DNA of 64,000 nt from Phragmites australis (Eukaryota > Streptophyta > Magnoliopsida > Poales > Poaceae): contig NC_084944.1 of NCBI RefSeq assembly GCF_958298935.1, positions 18,941,679 to 19,005,678 of the forward strand, in the 5' to 3' direction. Within the stretch, counting starts at the first letter, position 1. Every line of letters starts with the position of its first letter. A program made the translations under genes and the position numbers. This document shows positions 10,400 through 21,599 of the stretch, in pieces. The notes under the pieces were generated by a model. It ran no database searches. It had not been told where the DNA came from and saw only the letters and a list, made by a program, of their open reading frames with translations.

Positions 10400-13283
10400 T
10401 CATATCCTTTTCTCTGATCGTGAGGAGCAAGTTCCACATAACATATAATCTGTAAGCGTTGCCTGGTGGTCGGTGGTGGCACTGCTGAAAAGAAAATTTA
10501 CTGTTAGATCAAACAGAAAAAAGTAGCAACACAGAGCATTTGGTAATATATATGATAGCATTTACCGCAAACCCAATCTTGTGTGTTAGTTTGCGGCCGT
10601 CTTTCGCGTTGTAGTTAGGATTAGCTTGAAGGTACTTGTCAAAAGCCATGCATAAAGAGGGATAGATTAGGGAACATTTAAATGTTAGAAAAGTTAAATA
10701 TGTAAATTAAGCTAGACAGAACTTATGCATCGATGAGTCCTTTTACAGTGCTATAATCACGCTCTTTAGGTTTGCCTTTTGGTCCTACTAGTTTGGATGA
10801 GTTGAGATACCACACCAAGTTCCACTTGAGGCAAATGACCAGTAAAACCCAGTGGCCACCGGTGTTGTGGGCGCCTAATAGGTAATCTATTTTGGAATAT
10901 TATTGCATTGCCTTGGCCATATAGTCCACAGCATAGTCACTATGAAGTTGGATGACCAAGATTGTAATGGCCTCAGGGTCAAGAAATTCGATGGGCTCCT
11001 TGTTCTTCTTTATTGCTTTGATCAAGTGTGTATAGATAAGAATATTGTTAGAATCAAGACTTAGTGATATTAATTAATGAATGTATAGTTTCAACGGACT
11101 TACAATGTGAAGATCTGTAATAACGATACATCCCTGACATTAAGGTTGAGAGGTCATATGAGTCATTGAAACCCACAAGGAAGTAGTTGTGTTCAGTTAA
11201 GAAGTGTCGTTGTTTGTACTGTATGACTATGGATTGAGCATTGATGTCTCTAGAAGTTTGCATGTAGTAATTATGCCAGTTGACACATACGTCTCCTGCC
11301 CTTATTAGGTCAAATACCGTTATCAAGGGCTTCCCATATTGGAATTTCATGTTGGCACTAGTCCACACTGCTCCAATATCTGTGGACTTCTTCATTGGTA
11401 CAATGGCCTTCGACCTCTTCGATAGGTGCTTCTTTGAGTCTTTCTTCTCGACTCCCTTTTCTTATTCTTTGGGCTCTTTGGGTGGGGGGGGGGGGGGTGG
11501 ACGGAATTGGAGATGGAAGCGAGGCCACCAGATGTGGAAGAGAAGGTAGTGAAGCCGGCTTCTCTGGAGGAGGAGAAGGTAGTGAAGTTGTCTTCTCTGG
11601 AAGTGAGGGGCGAGGCGGTGGCGCACTTGAAGCTCATCCAGACTGGGATGCACTGGAGACCACGATGTCGCCCCTCTTCCACTGGATCCTTTCATGAAGA
11701 GCTTCACCCAGAGTTGTGACTTCATCATTGTGGGGAGCTCTAATATGTGATCGGTGGCATTGCTATGTACCATGTCCACCGTAACCACAGCATAGCTAGC
11801 ACGTATCAGGACCGTATGTAAGATATGGCCATCTGGATGCACCTGGCCCCTTACAACCTTGATGTAATACCCGCCAGGCCTGATTACAAGGATGCAATGC
11901 ATGGGTCCTTCTAGCAGGTCAATCATATCCAGCGCAGTCACGACAGCTAATGGTTGATCGACCTCCTTGGAGGCGTAGCTACTCTTCCGTACAGTTTCGG
12001 GGCTAACTTCTGTTGGGATGGAAATCTCTATTCCATGTGCTGCAAGCATTTGCATAATGTTTGCATAAACTTTTTGGTTGATGTCCTGCGTCAATACATC
12101 CACATCCATTGCACCCGACCTATTCCTCTTCTTGTACATTCCGAGGTCTTCGAGAAAGCTATATTTCCAGCCATGGGAACTGGATACACCTCACACTCGA
12201 CCTGGGTATTCTAGGTTTCCTAGAACCATTAAGAGAACCTTGGCTAGCTTCGACTGCCTTTTCTTTTACTTTGTCTGTAATTGACTGGGTTTCACTATTT
12301 CTAAATGTGATTTCTCCGCTTTTGGATAGCTCACCCCTTGCACGCAAATATGACTACAACCGTCCCAAGAATTGCAACCAAGTATTCTCGTGGACTTCTT
12401 TGGCTAATTTTTCATCCTCTGCCTACCATTTCACCCTTTTCCTAACGTACCCGCTTGCGCCGGTCCTGCGGTTCTGCTTGTTCCTAGCCTGAAGCTGCTT
12501 CTTCTCCTCAATCTCCTTTTTGAACTACTCTGAGTACTTCATTTGCACAAAATCATCCCAATCTTCCTCTTTCAAATGCTTGTAGATCTTGAAGGTTACC
12601 ACCCCTTTAGCCAAGTTCTGATTAATAAGCTTACTCTTAAAGCTTCGGTGAAATTTTGTGATCGCTTAAATTACTGCATTGACCACATCAATCTCACTCA
12701 TGTTTTTAGGGTACTCCAGATACTCCTTGACAACATTATCGAACAAGCCCATCTTTGCTTTGTCACTGAGGACATCAAACTTAGTTGTTATTGGCACCCT
12801 CTCCTGAGCAATGAGCTCTACGACCCTCTGGAATCTATTCAAGGTCTTTTCATCCGTAGGCAGCCCATCAGCATTGATTCTCGTGATGGTAACCTTGTCC
12901 ATCGGTCACTGTATTTGTGACCTTGACTTTCAGGCTCGTGCACCACTACCAGCTGTCTGGCTTGGAAAGTCTGCTTCCTCCATCTAGAGAGAAAACAAGG
13001 GGGGTTGACATGAACAAAAAATATTCCTCCATTCAAGAAATATAAAATGCATTGACTCATCTCAATACCTCTTTGGCAGGATCGTAGTCGGAGCTACCTG
13101 CCCGACGTCGGCTCTCCCGCTTGCACGGAATAGAGCTTGGGATGTGCCACAAGCACCAGCTTTCACTGCTGTCGGAGGAGGACGATGGGTTCGGGCTTGG
13201 GCTCCTATCCCCCCATCTTGTGCCAGGGCTAACTCTAGTGTGAGCATCCGCTGTGCTTGTGGTTTCTTAGGGGTGACAGTCAT
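10400..13283 (-). pseudogene. CACTA second gene (Transposase_24-like, DUF8039-like, Ulp1-like tail), decayed
   Basis: This leftward gene starts near 13,283 (first frame to 13,062). It continues with a Transposase_24-like region at 12,990-12,340, where a KEEDWDDFV motif precedes a charged stretch rich in Lys, Glu and Gln. A longer frame at 12,139-11,462 resembles the C-terminal domain of En/Spm-family proteins (PGGYYIKVVRG, AVVTVDMVH). 11,395-11,054 and 10,990-10,400 form a Ulp1/C48 peptidase-like region. The histidine block GGHWVLLVI is intact at about 10,850. The following block reads YLNS where the family has an aspartate, and the expected catalytic cysteine block near 10,450 lacks its Cys. 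A poly-G tract at 11,487-11,498 and many stops interrupt the frame. Likely dead. Exon borders are not resolved. Confidence 0.7.
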
Positions 13284-13289
13284 TTTCTA

Positions 13290-14840
13290 CCCCATGGTTT
13301 CTTAGAGGAAAGAAAAGGAATCAAGGTTAGGAACATGGTGGAATCCTGGGGTTCATACCAACACAAACAAGTGTAAATGCTCTGGTTTTGTAAATAGAAG
13401 GGGATAATTTGTTTATTCTGTAATGTAGTGGATTATGGAAAGTTGAAACACTTAAACAAGACAATTTGGAAAGTTCAGGAGGGTAACATGGTGTCAAGTT
13501 GTGCAACGAATCTGGTTCATGGATATTGGTAGTACTCTTACTAAGGTTGCCTGAATTTTTAAGCACAAGCCAAGAGTTGATTATAACCACTTATTTCCTT
13601 CAACTCCTTTAGGATTTGTGCAACTCCTGTTGTAGGCATAGAGCCACTAATTCCTTTTACATATTTGACACTATGCATCTCATTCAAGATAAGAAAATAG
13701 GAAGAAGGAACATTTTTCCTTTTTATTTCCCTACTACATGGAAATTATAATTGACCATCAAAGGGCAGCTCAATTCCCAGGCACTTTCACCTAGATGATT
13801 TCTAATCAAGCTAACTCATACAATGTGATTTCTTGGCATGGGTATAGATAGATTAAGGCAAGGCTTGTGCCTTTTTTGGTTCCAGGGCTCATTGCTCGGC
13901 ATGTGACCCCTTTTACATATTTATATTCTCAGCATAGCAAATTATTGCTGTGTCATGATAAAAATACAATAAATAGTAAAAAGACTCTAGATAAACTAAG
14001 TAGGTTTTAAGGAAAGACATATGTAAACTTTTTAGTATATGCAGCATATTAATGCAAAATTAGCATATTTAGTAAACAAAAATAAGTATAGCTTCATATT
14101 CACATTTTAATCCACTTCAAAAGAAACTATTTTCCTAGTTTTTGCATATTCACCACACACCTAATAGTGTGCATATCCATAGCACACATCACATATGGCT
14201 CACTTTAGTTAGAGGTATTATGGAGAAAAGTAGAAAACAACATAGGTACTGCAATATGTGTAGAAAAAGTTTGGATTGCAATTTTGATCTATGGTACATG
14301 ACATGAGACCTCTTCACAAGCTATAACATTCAATGCATTCAATGGAGAGCTCTGCTGACTATAAAGAGCAATCAACTTCACCTTAATAATCAACTAAACA
14401 TCACTAACAAGAGAGGGCATCGACGGTGAAAACTAAACATCACTAACAACGCATGCGAAAACTGATTTATGATATCTAAGCTTTATCCCAATCTAAGCAA
14501 GTTTTTAGGTACCTAGGCTTTAAAACCAATTTAACAAAAATCTTGTCATGATTAAATTCAAAATCCAAACAATCCATAAGCATTGATGAACTAGATCAAT
14601 CCCGCTACATGATGAACTCAAAGCTACTGAGCAGTTGGATGACCTAACTACATCTCACAAAAACAACCCTTCAAACTTCACACCCAAACTTAAGCTACTA
14701 AGCACTAACCCTAGTTGACAAACAGAGTTACACTAATCGTGACCACAAGTCCCAAATCCGTGCACAGGGAGACCAAGCCTACACCTAAGGTGAGCTCGAC
14801 CTAGAAGGGAAACACTTGCTAGGCAAAAAGAGGGGGAGAC
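13290..14840. other. Noncoding interior of CACTA 1
   Basis: AT-rich sequence lies between the start of the second gene and a GC-rich block. No reading frame resembles a known family. It is most easily read as leader or intron of the second gene. Confidence 0.4.
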
Positions 14841-14849
14841 CTGAGGTGA

Positions 14850-15245
14850 GCAGTGGAGGGAGAGAGGGAGGGGGAAGGGGCTGGTGAGCTACACCTCAGT
14901 GTGGATAGATCGTGGTGTGGTCAGCTTGGTTGGAGAGCAGCCAGAGGCATGAAGGAGCGGGCGTTGATGGCGACTGGGTGCTCAGAGGTGACTCGGGGTT
15001 TATGGAGGAGGCGCGCCGTGGAGAGCGTAGGGCGGTGGGGCTCTGAGAGCGGCGGGGACCAGAGGGTGGCTGGAGGCACGGAGGAGAGGGTGTCGCCGGT
15101 AGCCAGGTGCTCGGAGGTGGCTTAGGGTCGATGGAGGAGGTACACGGTGGAGACCAGAGGGCAGTGGGGCTATGAGAGTGGTAGGGACCAGAGGGCGGCG
15201 GGGCTCTGAGGGTGGCAGGGAGGCGTGCTGGAGCGGGCGGCGGCG
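14850..15245. repeat. GC-rich imperfect tandem block inside CACTA 1
   Basis: Purine-rich phrases recur: TGCTCGGAGGTG or TGCTCAGAGGTG, GTCGATGGAGGAGG, GGGGCTCTGAG and GACCAGAGGG, at intervals of roughly 40-135 bp. The overlapping frames on both strands are by-products of this composition. Its position directly downstream (leftward) of the internal subterminal array suggests a 5' leader for the leftward second gene; this is inference. Confidence 0.45.
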
Positions 15246-15299
15246 AACCCTAGAGTGGAAATGACTTAGGCAAAATGACATGGCCTATATATGCATATA

Positions 15300-15505
15300 T
15301 GATCATAGGTGACGGGTGAAAAATGTCACCTGTCATCTATGATAACCACCCGTCACCTATTACTTATAATAAGTGATGGGTGAATAGTACCACCCGTCAC
15401 CTATGATACTTATAACAAGTGACGGGTGAATATTACCACCTATCACCTATTACTTATAATAAGTGACGGGTGAATATTACCACCCGTCACCTATTACTTA
15501 TGATC
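15300..15505. repeat. Internal array of CACTA subterminal-type repeats
   Basis: At least seven GTGACGGGT or ACCCGTCAC motifs alternate with TTATAATAAG and AATATTACC linkers, the same family as the arrays at both ends of the element. It lies between the two genes, about 4 kb from the right array, and no CACTA terminus is attached. It may be a second promoter/binding region for the downstream gene, or the scar of a rearrangement. Confidence 0.7.
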
Positions 15506-15703
15506 CGCTGAGGAGAAAAATGAGAGCGTCGGACCATCCGGTGAAGATAAATTTTTTTGCTAAAATTCAAATAACTTGAAATCTAAACTTCAAATTTGAC
15601 ATTAATATTTCAAATTCAAATAAATTGAAACCTAAAATTCAAATTTGACATTAATATTAATATTATAAATTTGATATTAATATTAATAATTTGACACTCG
15701 GAT

Positions 15704-18700
15704 TCAAATTTGTTGTTTTCGTGCTTTCTTGACATGAATCCCCTCGTTATGATCGGAGCGCGGGTATGGAGTTTTCTCGGTCGGCGAAAGGTGTGGTATG
15801 ATTGCAGTAGTAAAAGGGGGGATTTCATCGAAGTGATTGAATTCCTCCTCATCAACAACATTTGCAACTCCGACAATGCGTCTTTTCCCAGCGAGAACCA
15901 CATGGTATTTCTTCTTTGTTGTGTTAGTCATATAAAAGACTTGGTGAACATCTTTAGCAAGTATTAAAGGTTCAGACTTGTATCCGACATGTTTGAGATC
16001 AATGCTAGCGAATCCATACTTGTCATTAGTGATGCCCTTTGTCCCATGTACCCAATGACACCGAAACAGAACTACCTTGAATCCCAAGTAGTTAAGCTCC
16101 TAGATCTCCTCTATATTTGACCATAGTATGTTCCCCTCTACATGTCATTGTCATAAGCATCTATACAGACACCATTGTTCTCGTATATGCTCTTCTCATC
16201 TTGGGCAACTGTGTAAAATGTGTATCCATTTATATCATACTCTTGATATGTCACAATTGTGTATATAGGGCCTGATATTAGTTTTTTTATTATAGCACTT
16301 GTAGGAGTACTCGATTGTCTGATTCAGTCTCGGAACTAAGTGGTGAACCTTTGCATATGTTACCTCGCAACCCAAGCTTCGGTCTGCCCTGGATTCTCTT
16401 CAAGTAGCATCTACTTGTGCTCATCGATATATGGGCACAGTTCACTCATTTGTTGCAGCATGAGGAAATAAGCTTGGTTGTATGCCTTGGGATCAGGAGT
16501 TATTCTCATCTTCCCCAAAAACCTTACATCTGTGAGCCTACTTCATGGCGAGACTTGAGCATGCAAATTGGGTTATTTGGATCAATGTAATCAACAGACC
16601 ACTCCAATGTCTCCTCTGTCGCATAACCCTGCACAATGCATCCCTCGGGAAATGCTCGATTCCTTACGTACGACTTGAGAATGCTCATATATCTCTCATA
16701 TGAAAACATGTGATGCAGGAACATAGAGCCAAGGTAGTGTATCTCCTTCACAAGGTGAGTAGTGAGATGTACCATGATATCGAAAAAGGATGGTGGCGAA
16801 TACACCTCAAGAATACAGTCTCAAAGTGTCTTTTTTGTAGCTCCTCTAGCGACTCTGGGTCGAGCACCATGTTCAATTGCATTGAAGAAAAAGCACAGGC
16901 TCAAGATAGCCTCGTGAACCTTAATTGGGAGGATGTTCCTAATAACTATTGCAAGCAGTGAGGTCATCATCACATGGCAATCATGGGACTTCATCATGGT
17001 GAAATTCATTTTCAACTCTTTCACCGAAACAAGTCTTGCGATGTTGGACGAGTAACCGAAGGAAACTTTCACTCTGTGCAAGAACTCGCATAATTCTTTT
17101 TTCTTCTTCTTGGAGAGAGTGATAGCTATTGGGGATAGGTGTTTTCCTTTGTCCGTATCATGTGCATGGAGCTCTGGCCTTAAGCCTATTTCTTCAAGGT
17201 CGGCTCATGTGTTCTCATGATCCTTTCCTTTCTTGGAGAAATGTACCGATCAGACTCTCACAGATATTCTTCTTTACATGCATGTTGTCGATAGAGTTGC
17301 AAACACCTAATTTTTCCCAATACTCTAGCTCGAATAGTATTGATTTTTTATTCCATGTTTCTTTTTGTTCATCATCCTTGGAGGATCGTTTTGCTAACCA
17401 AGGACAACATTGATATTCTTAATTTGATTGTGGACATCTTCCCCGTTGAAATGCCTTGGAAGTAACGCTTTCTCCCTTGTGCCATCGAATTGCTAGTCCA
17501 TGTTTCGGTACAGGTGCTTTGTGGGAAGGAAACATCGATGTTGCATGTACACTATTTTCTTTGAGTTGTTCAACCTCAAACTACATGTGTCATCTAAGCA
17601 ATAGGGGCAAGGTTCACCTTTTCTTTTGCTTTGACCTGACAAGTTACGAAGCACTGGCAGATCATTGATGGTGACGAACAATATGGCGTGCAAGGTAAAG
17701 TACTCTTGCTTGTACTGGTCCCAAATCTCGACACCTTCCGACTAGAGTTTCTTAAGATCATCGTCTAAAAGCCTGAGGTACACATCGATATCATTGCTAG
17801 ATTATTTTAGTCCTGATATTAAGATCAATAACATAATGTATATTCGCTTGTTACAAAGCTAGGGTGAAAGATTATAGATCAATAATACAACAAGCCAAGT
17901 GCTATGTGAGATACTCTTGTTACCGAATGGATTCATACCATATGTGCTTATAGCAAACCTAATATTTCTCAATTGTTCAGTGAACCAACCAAATGTGGAA
18001 TCAATGATTCGCCACTAAGCAGAATCTTCTAGGTGCCATATCATTGCGTCGTTCTTATGACCCTCCTTATCCCAATGCACCAATTGTGCCTCCTTTCTAT
18101 TAGCAAACAAACACTTTAGATGGGAAATTATAGGAAAATACCACACCACCTTTCTAGGAGGCCTTTACTTTTCTTACCTCCATCCTTGTCACCATCGTCA
18201 TTTCTATGCTTATATTGATGGGTTCCACAAATAGGGCATTGATCCAGCTCTGCATACTCTCCACAAAATAAGATACAATCCTGCTTAAATGTATGTATTT
18301 TTCCTTTTTCTAGTCTTAAAGGACAAATTATCTTCATCGCGTTGTAGACGCCCTTGGGCACCAAGTTCCCCTCCGGTAGCATGTCCCTTAGCAGATACAG
18401 CAATGCCTCGAAACTCTTGTCAGTCCAACTATGGGTTGCCTTCAGTTGTAAAAGTTTTAGATCCCCAAATAGTTGCGTGTACTTCTTCTTACATTTTGGA
18501 TAAAGGGACGTCTTGGAACAAATTCCTAGAATTTAGCAAACTTACCACTATTATACTCGTCTATGCTGCTCGACATCCGGCACCATCTAATCCACATTCT
18601 CCACAAAATCCTCCAGACCATTATCATTGAAACCTAATATGTCCTTATCTCTGAGATCATGGTCCATATCACAGGGTGTAAGTCCTTGATCCAACTATTA

Positions 18701-18981
18701 GTATGGAGGCTCCGATCTATCTCTCCTTCGTTTAGGCCTTCCTCACCATGTTTGTTCCAACATGTATAATTATCTTTAAATCCACGCATGACCAAGTGTG
18801 CATGGACGTTGTCTGGTTTCGGGAACTTCTTATCATTCCTGAAATCGCGATATGGACAATACATTGCCATTTTACCACAATCTTTCATATCCGCTAAAGC
18901 AGCACTCATCAAATACTTCACCCTACTCAGGTACTTCGGACAAGTCCCGGTCCCAAGGTACATCCAACTTCTCTCCGCCAT
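15704..18981 (-). pseudogene. CACTA transposase (TNPD type), decayed
   Basis: The element's transposase reads leftward. The transposase-associated N-terminal domain (18,981-18,634) starts MAERSWMYLGTG and holds the NCWTKHGE-like block (YTCWNKHGEEG). Transposase_21 sequence follows at 18,403-18,128 (ending ...LDQCPICGTHQYK) and 17,693-17,493 (TINDLPVLRNLSG, CPYCLDDTC). DUF4218 follows at 17,081-16,524 (LKMNFTMMKSHDCHVMM, FFDIMVHLTTHLVKE, ILKSYVRNRAFPEG). DUF4216 ends it at 16,087-15,704 (KYGFASIDLKHVGYKSEPL). The domain order is that of grass En/Spm transposases. Stops and frame changes separate every block, so no full protein can be made. The start at 18,981 is chosen because the domain normally begins at this methionine. 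Confidence 0.88.
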
Positions 18982-19389
18982 CTACAATGTAAAAAACATT
19001 CATTCTTCATTAACAATACCTTAATTGCATGATTAAGCACAATTAAAAATTCCATACAATTACACTAAATCTATGGCATCTCGCGGTAGATCGGACAAAT
19101 CTAGTATCAAATCTAACATAAATACAACTCATTTGTACTAAGATTTTGGATAAAGATGCAAAATGATCGATTACAACTCAAAGCACAAAAAATCAAGATT
19201 AAATAGGAGTTAGAGGAGGAGGAAAGGGGGGATGCAAACCTTCAAAGACCTAACAACAATTTAAACTTCATCAAATCAACAAAATATTGGAGAGTCTCTG
19301 GTGAAACCGAACAAAATTGCTAGATCTACTGTGCGCGCAGTATTGTTGAGTCTGTTCTGCGGGTGCAGTAGCTGGCCAGCTCTTACAAT

Positions 19390-19735
19390 AGAGCTAAGTA
19401 ACGGTGATGGGTCGTAATATAACCCGTCACCAATACCAATCATAAGTGATGGGTTGTAACCATGACCCGTCACTTATGACTGGTGTAGGGAGACCCGTTA
19501 CTTGTGATCAGGTCATAAGACTGGTGCAGGGAGACCCGTCACTAATGACTAGATAATAAGTGATGGTTGTAGTTATGACCTGTCACTTATAACTGCTGCA
19601 TGGAGACTCGTCACTTATGACCAGATAATAAGTGACGAATTTAGTTATAACCCATCACCAATGTGATAAGTGACGGGTAACATTATTACCCATCACTGAT
19701 GATCTGTTATCAATGACAGATCAAGGTCCGATCCC
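19390..19735. repeat. CACTA 1 right subterminal repeats
   Basis: Repeats of AAGTGACGGGT / ACCCGTCAC(TTATGAC) occur in both orientations. They match the left array in motif and are about 350 bp long. They lie upstream of the transposase gene, where En/Spm elements have their promoter. The array ends without the expected TIR. Confidence 0.8.
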
Positions 19736-19764
19736 GACCCGAGGTTACCACTACTAGAGAAATT

Positions 19765-20045
19765 ATTTGTACAGACGGTTCAAAAATCCCGTGCGGGACA
19801 CTTTTTTGAACCGTCTGTGGAAAAGACTATGTACAAATCAGATTTATATAGACGATTTTTGAACCATTTGTAATTAGTACAGACGATTCTAAATTGGAAC
19901 TATCTGCACTAATCATTTGTACCGATGGTTCTAAAATTAGAATAGTCTGTGTAAATAATTAGTACAGACGGTTCTAAATTAGAACCATCTATACTAATTA
20001 TTTGTACAGACGGTTCTAATTTAGAACTGTCTATAGTAATACAAA
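19765..20045. repeat. CACTA 2 subterminal repeats
   Basis: About seven copies of ACAGACGGTTC-type motifs and their inverse are separated by TAGTAC/TAATTA linkers. Paired copies could form stem-loops. They are distinct from the GTGACGGGT family of the adjoining element. Confidence 0.75.
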
Positions 20046-20331
20046 AAATATCAAAAATAATGACACAAACATTCACAAGTTGCATTACAGCCACAGCATA
20101 CCACCATCAAACCAGAACTCACAACATCCATTATTTTCAAAGAAACAGGCTATCCGGATACTGCATCATCCAATCACTTGTGTATCAAGGGATTCAATCA
20201 CTCGCATTAAGGGATTCCAAAACATGAATAACAAAGTCTTAAACCGTGAAAGGCGAAGGACGGAAAATTTGTCTTAATTCACTAAAAGTTATCTGTTCTT
20301 GCATCATATTCAAGACAAATATATGCAAAGG

Positions 20332-20646
20332 TTAAACATCACCCTCATTGCTGCTGGAACTACAGAGGACATCCAGAAAATCAATATGACCTAAACAAAG
20401 TTTTTGGTACCAAATCTGCTGCCTTGTCTTCCTATCCTTGATTAAAGCAACTTCAAGAACATCTCTGTGTTCCTCAAATAAAGGCATACCTTCTTGTTCA
20501 CCAGTCTTCCTATCCTTGATTAAAGCAACTTCAAGAACATCTCTGTGTTCCTCAAATAATGGCATACCTTCTTGTTCACCAGTCTTCCTATCCTTGATTA
20601 AAGCAACTTCAAGAACATCTCTGTGTTCCTCAAATAAAGGCCGGAC
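20332..20646 (-). pseudogene. FCA: FCA-like RRM exon fragment, tandemly triplicated
   Basis: On the minus strand a good 3' splice site (TTCTCTTGTCTTCAG) at 20,663-20,647 precedes an open exon. It starts with RPLFEEHRDVLEVALIKD, then RKTGEQEG. This is the part of the first RNA-recognition motif of FCA, the nuclear RNA-binding protein that controls flowering time and RNA 3' processing. The 78 bp unit is repeated in frame (starts at 20,646, 20,583 and 20,505 leftward). The second and third copies begin MPLFEEH. The third ends RKTRQQ and runs into unrelated sequence, with a stop at 20,332. The rest of the RRM is not present nearby, so it is a captured fragment, not a gene. The family call rests on recognition of the motif. 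Confidence 0.7.
20428..20640. repeat. 78 bp tandem repeat, nearly 3 copies
   Basis: The phrase CTTCCTATCCTTGATTAAAG recurs at 20,428, 20,506 and 20,584, an exact 78 bp period with near-identical units. The unit is the FCA-like exon read on the other strand. 78 is a multiple of three, so the leftward frame stays open. Confidence 0.9.
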
Positions 20647-21599
20647 CTGAAGACAAGAGAAATATATCTAACAAACTGAACATCACAATAAGAAAACTAA
20701 ATAACATAAAAATAAAATGGAAAATACAGGAAAAAATATAACTAAATGCTTGACTGGCTTAGTCCAATCTTCAATTGTCAGCCAAGTAAGTTTATTTGAC
20801 TAATGCAATGCTCATGGTGGAGCTGAAATCAGAAAACTAACAGGAGTGGGCAATAACTAGCTAGAGGCAGATTTACCAAGCTCTTAAGTCCCTAGGATTC
20901 ACTCTAAAATGTGCACATTTATGAGCTGATAATTTTTATTTTTGAGAAACAAAACTATCTTTTATCTTATAAGCTACATTACAGAGCTTTTAAGTTAAAG
21001 GCATCTGATAATTTTTATTTTTGAGAAATAAAACTATCTTTTATCTTGTAAGCTACATTGCAAAGCTTTTAAGTTAGAAGCATGTAGTTCATTTAGTGCA
21101 TAGTGATAAACTTGAACAAAAACAACCCCAAACAATGAGTACAAACTAGGCAGCCTTCTGATATCTATCCAGCAAAATCACATCTTCAGCACAGGAAGAA
21201 TAAAGCTAAAAAAAGATGCTAACAGAACATAAAGTATTTACTATTCAAGAAAGAGAAGATACTAGCGTCAATGTAATACTCATGTCATCTTTAGTTGCTA
21301 TCCTCGGAACAGATCCAATAAAAAGTTTGACATAACTACTTTTGCTATCATGATCTGCAAGGAAATTTTCAAGAGGAATACCAATATTTCATGAATGAAA
21401 GAGTACAGGTCTAAGCTTAAAAAAACTTCTTCCAGAACAGAATTTGGAGGATCGAACCTGGATCTGGGACACGAGCCCATGAATCTGCATGGGGAGATAG
21501 CAATGGCGCAGGGATCTAAGAGGCAATCGATCAACCAAGAACCGGACTTGGAGCTGGAGGCCACGACCAGCATGGATCCGCGTCATAGAGCCGCAAGGC

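Larger units (their letters stand above)
9612..19748 (-). mobile_element. CACTA (En/Spm-type) element 1, about 10.1 kb, right terminus missing
   Basis: The left terminus reads CACTACGAGAAAAAAG at 9612. Subterminal repeats of the type AAGTGACGGGTAACC in both orientations fill 9,630-9,945 and 19,390-19,735. Two leftward-reading genes lie between: a TNPD-type transposase (18,981-15,704) and a second gene with a Ulp1-like tail (13,283-10,400). The expected inverted terminus (CTTTTTTCTCGTAGTG) is not found on the right. The repeat array instead stops at CCCGAGGTTAC, immediately followed by the head of another CACTA element at 19,749. A third subterminal-type array sits inside at 15,300-15,505. Confidence 0.85.

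Noticed and set aside
11395..11697. Plus-strand Gly-rich frame
   Set aside because: Antisense shadow of the CACTA second gene, made open by the poly-G tract.
20428..20640. CRISPR-like array
   Set aside because: Three contiguous 78 bp units without spacers, in a plant genome, matching a coding exon.
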